Shown here one piece after another: positions 59,121-64,000 of a stretch of DNA of 64,000 nt; the stretch's first letter is position 1, and the number at the start of each line of letters is the position of its first letter. Made by a program: the position numbers and the translations under genes. This DNA is from Begonia masoniana (taxonomy: Eukaryota; Streptophyta; Magnoliopsida; Cucurbitales; Begoniaceae): contig CM039503.1 in assembly GCA_022432975.1 (NCBI GenBank), positions 52,760,466 through 52,824,465 on the forward strand, read 5' to 3'. The notes under the pieces are model-generated. The model did not search any database and was not told the origin of the DNA. It was given only the letters and a program-made list of their open reading frames with translations.

Positions 59121-60979
59121 CGTTTCTCAACTCAAGGAGTTAGGAAGCAAATTGCACTTTTCTCATCAAACTGTTAAATGAACGAAAGATGACAAATTTG
59201 CCTATGGATTAAACCAAAACATACTTCAACCTCACATGCCATTTCCAAGTTCTTCTCGCCAATATCCCACCTTCAATTTTAATTTTGACTAAGTTAGTAA
59301 GTGTTTTTAGAACAACATCTACTTATTAGATTGTAAATGATGATTAAGAAATCAACTAAAAGCGCAAAATGAACATAAGTCTACATCCTATTGCTCACAA
59401 CCAGGAAAAGAGATAAAGGCCACTTAAAATCACTCAAAACAGTCATCTTTTCTAGGATGAGAGAAATGAAACAAAAACATGACTCGAAATCAAACTACAG
59501 ACTACTATAGAATGTAAAGTAAACAATTAAACCAATAACACAATACAGTGAAACTGAACAATGCAAAAAAAAAAAAAAAAAAAAACTCACAATTGACACA
59601 GAATCAATCAAAGTCAGCATAAACCACAATTCCTCCGCTTCTAGCTTCAAATTGTAAGTATCAGACATCCACCCATTTGGGGAAATTCAATCAGAGATAA
59701 GAGGGAGACAAAAAAACAGTTTCAGAGCCCATGAAACTCCACAGTACCACAAGGTCTCACAAAATTTCCAAGCAAATGGAGTAGACCTTTGCAGTAGAAT
59801 AAGCAGCCGCCTGAACAGTGACGGGCGCCAGGAGAGGCGAGGAACCTCAACAATTAAAAGACAGAAAGATGGAGAGGAGGATTACCCAAGCTGTGTCTTC
59901 CTTTCCCAGCTTCAAAATTTCATCTTCCTTTCCCCGGTATTTTATAGAAGTCTTTCAGAAGTCGCATACGTATCCAGTGGGTACATAATCAGTGCGAAAA
60001 GACTCGCCTTTTTCTCCCCCATGCCTCTACCAAAGACCATCACACGAACAATCATTTTGATAAGTAGGAAAGTAAAAGAGGTGTTATTTATTAATATGGG
60101 TGTCCACCAAAAAAATAATTTTTTTTTTTTTTTTTGTAGAAACATCAGAACAAAATAGAGGGCTTACTACGTTGCGATCCGCATGCTTGGAGTGATCACA
60201 TAGCCAGCATTAGCTTAACAAGCAAGCTGGCTGGCAATGTACAAGAATTCGATTGGAGAGCAACAACTCTCGAGTCTCGAGGACCCATCAACTTCAACCA
60301 GTGGACCAATGGCCCCCTCACCCTCACTTGAAGATATTTGATGAATTTCTTCCAAAAAGATATTGACTTTGAAATTGAATAAATGGACTTGCTCAATCTT
60401 CCACCATAAAACATTGCATCAACGAATAGCATATTAGAGAAAAGTCTACTACTATGAACTTGGGCTTCAAATTCTAACATGAAAGGGATACTTTTCTGGT
60501 GCCAAGTGTTAAAATCGTCATAAATTTGAGAGTAGTTGGTTGGGAGGAACAAGACAATTCCAACAATATCATCCAGCCAGGCAAATTTTCATCTTTTTCC
60601 AACTCAATCATTAGTCTGACCTTACAAGATTCTCAGAAGACGAGAAATAAATCAAATAATAAATAAATTATAGTTGGGCAATCGGAAGCTAGATCGATCA
60701 AGAAGATCGAGTTGGTCCATGGAAATTGCTTAAAAAAAAAAAAAACAAGTATGAGGGGGAGAGTTTCAGTGGGGACTTCTAACAAACAGCTGGCGCGCAG
60801 TGTCGGTAGTGAACGACGCAATCTTCTGTCGCAACGCCAACGCAGACTGAATTCAAGACTGGCCCTCAAACGCCTCCCATTCGAAATCACTTTCTTACAC
60901 TTACCAATCAAAAAATATGTTGTATTGTCTGAAATCTACCTATGTGATTGAGTGCTGATCGGATTCTGAGACGGGCTGA
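59121..60979. other. U-box gene leader and spacer
   Basis: Probable leader/promoter of the U-box gene to about 59950, including an A-run of 24 at about 59561. Beyond that I see no supported gene; the 118-codon minus-strand ORF at 60196-60552 matches nothing I recognise. Confidence 0.45.
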
Positions 60980-62419
60980 TCATCCCTCGTCCAATGACTG
61001 TGAAACTTTGTTGCTTTTCATCCTTATTAATCCGTACCATTTCTTCGTTTCCTTTCCTCCGTTCCAATTGTCGTTCATTCCGCCACCTTCCACTGTATCC
61101 TCCGCCGCCGCCGACTTTTTTGCCGAGTTTCGGGTTTGCTGCCGTCCGCTTTTCCCTAATCCCCGCCCCTCGCCGTCTGTTTGCAACGCTGATATCACCG
61201 ATTTTATGGCCCGGCTGGGAGAGTTGCGGTTGGGGATCATTAGCTCGATGATCTCCGCCGGACTCAAACTGGCGCCGTTGCGGAAGATTTCTTCCACTTG
61301 GGGGAAGAGCTTGTGGTCCTTCAGCCCTAGGTAAGAGCTAGCCACGTTCTTGAAAGCGGAGAAATCACAGAGGGGAAAATGTATATGGACGTCGATCCGA
61401 CCCGGTCGCATAATGTCCGGGTCGACCCGGTCTTTGCTGCTCATGGTGAACACCATCACTCTCTCTTCTGCACAGCATGAGGTTAAAATCCCGTCCATGA
61501 AGTTCAATAGCTCCGATAAGCTAATCGCCGTTGATTTCTCCGTCAAGTACCGATCGAGATCTTCCACGACGATGATGGACTTGCATGTAGTCTGAACCAG
61601 AAGAAATTTCAGATCCGATTCGTCGTTGATTCTGGAGAGGTCAATGTAATAGACGTCGTAGCAGAGGAAGTTGGCCATGGCGGCGACGAAGCTTGATTTT
61701 CCTGTACCGGAAGGTCCGTAGAGGAGATAGCTCCGCTTCCAGACTCGGCCTAATCTGTGATAATATTGTTTGGCTTTAAGGAAAGAATCGAGGTCGGATT
61801 TGACCTTGTCTTTGAGATCAGACTCCATAACGATGGTGTCGAAGGTGGACGGATGGGTGAAAGAGATTGATTTCCATCCTCGAGGACGATGATCAGGTTT
61901 GAGATTGATATAGAGCTTCAAATCACCCCCTTTCCGATTGGTCTCATCTGCAGTGACCGTATGGATGTGTTGGAGATAAGGGCGGAGAATTCGACGTTTG
62001 TCAGCCTTTCTGATCTTCAGCACAAAGGTTCTGCAACTGCTTGTCCGGGTTTCTTCTTCGTTAATCCACAACACCTTAGCGCCTAGAAAGACGTCCTCGA
62101 CTGTCTGATTTGGGTCGAGGCAGAGAACGATGTCGTTCGGCCTCTTCCCTGTCACGAGGTTGGTGAAATCGGAGTCTTCAAGGGCCGATAAAGAGCTGAG
62201 ATAGGCGTGGACTTTCCTGTAGAGCTGATTCTGTTGAGAGCTGTGGTTGAATTCCGGGACTTTGAAGGACTGGTAAACATGAAAGCAATCATCCAGTCGT
62301 CCCCACCTCTTTTTCACAGCGAAAATCCACCCGCTTCCCGACAGAAGCACCCGGATCAATAACCACAAACAGAAAATCACAAAGACAACAACTAGCAGAA
62401 AACGGAAAGTAAAGATCAT
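60980..62419 (-). CDS. AAA-ATPase, BCS1-like (At2g46620 type)
   Basis: A single exon of 479 aa. An N-terminal hydrophobic helix (FLLVVVFVIFCLWLLIRVLL, about 8-27) anchors it. The BCS1-like N-domain follows, with RGWKSISFTHPSTFDTIVM before the ATPase. Walker A is GPSGTGKS (235-242), Walker B VVEDLD (284-289), and VMVFTMSSKDRVDP with RPGRID covers sensor 1 and arginine fingers. A Gly/Lys-rich C-terminus lies beyond the fold. Relatives hydrolyse ATP at mitochondrial, ER or plasma membranes; substrates of this subgroup are unknown. Absence of introns is usual for the family. On the minus strand TATATATA at 62684-62692 lies about 270 bases upstream. Confidence 0.93.
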   Translation of the reverse strand: MIFTFRFLLVVVFVIFCLWLLIRVLLSGSGWIFAVKKRWGRLDDCFHVYQSFKVPEFNHSSQQNQLYRKVHAYLSSLSALEDSDFTNLVTGKRPNDIVLCLDPNQTVEDVFLGAKVLWINEEETRTSSCRTFVLKIRKADKRRILRPYLQHIHTVTADETNRKGGDLKLYINLKPDHRPRGWKSISFTHPSTFDTIVMESDLKDKVKSDLDSFLKAKQYYHRLGRVWKRSYLLYGPSGTGKSSFVAAMANFLCYDVYYIDLSRINDESDLKFLLVQTTCKSIIVVEDLDRYLTEKSTAISLSELLNFMDGILTSCCAEERVMVFTMSSKDRVDPDIMRPGRIDVHIHFPLCDFSAFKNVASSYLGLKDHKLFPQVEEIFRNGASLSPAEIIELMIPNRNSPSRAIKSVISALQTDGEGRGLGKSGRQQTRNSAKKSAAAEDTVEGGGMNDNWNGGKETKKWYGLIRMKSNKVSQSLDEG

Positions 62420-63144
62420 AGCTTTGAGAAGGGAAAAAGAAGAAGGAAACTAGTAGAGGAAAACCCAGAAAGAAAGGCGGATTGAGACGAGCATGGCGAT
62501 CGTCGCAGAGGCGAAAACCATTTAAATTGACAGGGGAAGGGAAGAATGAGCCGTGAGGAAGTAGATTTAGAAAAGTAGAGGAGTCAAATCCGAGAATCCA
62601 GAGTGGAGATGGAGGGAGGAAGAAGGAAGAATCTTGCTCGGCAATCGTCAGAGGTTGGTCTCTCTCTCTCTCTCTCTCTACACATATATATAATCTCTCT
62701 CACCTTTCCGCCATGTCAGACCCTTTCCTAAAGCTTGTAGGAGTAATGTTTTTTTGAAAACGGATGATATCTTAAGGTTATGTCGTATAAATCTTGGACA
62801 GATTAATTTAAATTTCAATGGGGTAGATGAAGATTAGGCAGTCTATTAATTAATTAAATTGGTAATTGGGCTTCTTGGTAGACATTGATATTTGATAGTT
62901 ATACAAGATTCATCAACTTCGTCAGTGTAAAACAAAAAACAAACATCTGGTAGGCGTCGTCTGTAAGTGGAGAGGTGGCGCCATTAATGGCAATTTGAGG
63001 TAGAAGAGGAAGAACAATTAAAACGTAGATTATGGAAACTGGTGACTTAACAAAGCATAAATCTTCATCTTCTTATCTCACGATACGGTGAACATGCGCT
63101 AAAAATTTCAAATAAATTTGATATTGTTTGTCGTTTGATATGCT
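62420..63144. other. AAA-ATPase promoter region and repeat relic
   Basis: A CT microsatellite (62660-62679) and a TATA-like run lie upstream of the ATPase gene. From about 63070 the sequence (CGTATCGTGAGATAAG and AATATCAAATTTATTTGAAA on the minus strand) resembles part of the MITE at 43.7-44.5 kb. Confidence 0.5.
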
Positions 63145-63609
63145 TATTGTCCAACGTATGAGGTCAGTGGTCATTTAGTCTCTAATATTTATTTTTGACT
63201 CAATCAGACTCTATCGTATACACTATTTACAATTCAAACTCTCTCGTTAAATTTGACACGTGCTCTTCACGTGCGTTGCTAAAATCCTAAAATACCCTCA
63301 TTCTCTCCCGAAATCCCTAAAGTAAAAGTTAAATTTGTCCGAAATTCCTACCGTAAATTTAATTTGGAATAATGAAAGATAGTTTAGTGTATGTTTTTAA
63401 AGTGAATTTAACTTTTACTTTAAGAATTTCGGGAGAAAAGAATGATATTTTAAGGTTTTAGTGGCGCACATGCAGAGCACGTGTCAAATTTAACGGTAGG
63501 GTTTGAATTGCAAACGGTGCATACGATGAGGCCTGATTAAGTCAAAAATAAACGTTAAGACCAAATGACCACTGACTCCATATGTTAGGAGCTAAATTGA
63601 ACTTTTCCC
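63145..63609. mobile_element. Second copy of the palindromic MITE (left end eroded)
   Basis: It shares GTCAGTGGTCATTTAGTC, GACACGTGC, CGAAATCCCTAAAGTAAAAG and the right terminus AAATTGAACTTTTCCC with the copy at 31015-43359, but without insertions. The left GGGAAAAGTTC end is lost and no target duplication can be read. Confidence 0.8.
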
Positions 63610-64000
63610 AATTTTTTTTAAAACATTAGTAGAGTCTAATTTTAATAACATAATATAATTTGTTTAAGGTACAAAATTTAAAATTAAATGTGTAAAAAAA
63701 ATCAATATTTAAATTAAACAATTGTCAAAGTTTGAACATTATTTTATGGGTTTTTTTCAAAAAAAACCCTAAAGTAAGGGTTGGCAGTGGAAAAACCCTT
63801 AAAAAACACTGTTCATCGAGAAAAACCTCGATGTATTGAAAACATTCAATTTAAACCTGGCAAGGGGGGTGCCAGGGGGGTGAGGAGTACGTACTCGGTT
63901 ACCGAGTACGGCCGGTCCAGCTGGACCGGTCGTACTCTACTCGTTTTGTAAAATTTTTTCAAAGATTGATGGCCGAGTATGGCCCCATAGGAGGACCATG
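63610..64000. other. Hairpin-rich repeat sequence at the right edge
   Basis: Several short perfect inverted repeats are seen: GTACTCGGT-T-ACCGAGTAC, CCGGTCCAGCTGGACCGG, CATCGAG...CTCGATG and GGGTTTTTTTCAAAAAAAACCC. No coding sequence. Probably the start of a repeat that continues past the window. Confidence 0.5.

Noticed and set aside
59561..59584. A-run taken as a retrogene poly(A) tail
   Set aside because: No adjacent coding sequence or target duplication; it lies in the probable leader or intron of the U-box gene.
60196..60552. 118-codon minus-strand ORF between the U-box and AAA-ATPase genes
   Set aside because: No recognised domain, no clear codon or splice context; composition is consistent with chance in AT-rich spacer.
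1..64000. CRISPR arrays, bacterial operon signals, tRNA and rRNA genes
   Set aside because: None was seen. Tandem arrays present are minisatellites without unique spacers, and the tRNA-like matches are only retrotransposon primer-binding sites.

Overview
The window is nuclear DNA of a flowering plant, most likely a eudicot. The genes are intron-rich and AT-rich, the protein families are plant-specific or plant-type (Dof, plant WNK, PUB-type U-box, KIC-like EF-hand), and Copia elements primed by initiator tRNA-Met fill the gene-poor stretch. I cannot name the species.

Layout. 1-3764 (-): 5' part of a very large DMXL/RAV1-like WD40 gene running off the left edge. 3.8-5.9 kb: intergenic. 5.9-14.75 kb: two Copia retrotransposons, one truncated (5892-9198, +) and one nearly intact (9386-14754, -), both set just upstream of probable exons of a small membrane-protein gene ending at 15256. 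16061-18301 (+): a 119-residue single-TM protein in three exons. 19382-20395 (+): a Dof transcription factor of the DAG1/DAG2 type. 22053-25488 (-): ORMDL sphingolipid regulator. 26164-27835 (-): LRAT/NC-domain protein. 28.27-43.41 kb: a nest in which a long-TIR Mutator-like element is split by a palindromic MITE, itself split by a 10.3 kb SIRE-type Copia and by a 1.6 kb solo LTR; three of the four layers have readable target-site duplications. 43.7-45.5 kb: a second MULE-type MITE and a non-autonomous hAT element. 46695-49613 (+): WNK kinase. 50167-51691 (-): RNA polymerase III subunit RPC10 homologue with a 60-bp-arm hairpin in an intron. 52882-53236 (+): KIC-like calcium-binding gene with three indels. 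54307-59120 (-): U-box/ARM E3 ligase. 60980-62419 (-): BCS1-like AAA-ATPase. 63-64 kb: MITE relics and hairpin-rich repeat sequence.

The genes do not form one pathway; they are housekeeping and regulatory loci whose order matters more than their joint function. From memory, DMXL, Dof, KIC and AAA-ATPase correspond to Arabidopsis At2g46560-At2g46620, and RPC10, NC-domain and ORMDL to At1g01210-At1g01230, which are two halves of one duplicated Arabidopsis segment. The window would then keep an unfractionated ancestral order. Exon boundaries were set by hand from GT/AG sites, phase and family alignment from memory; no transcript data were used.
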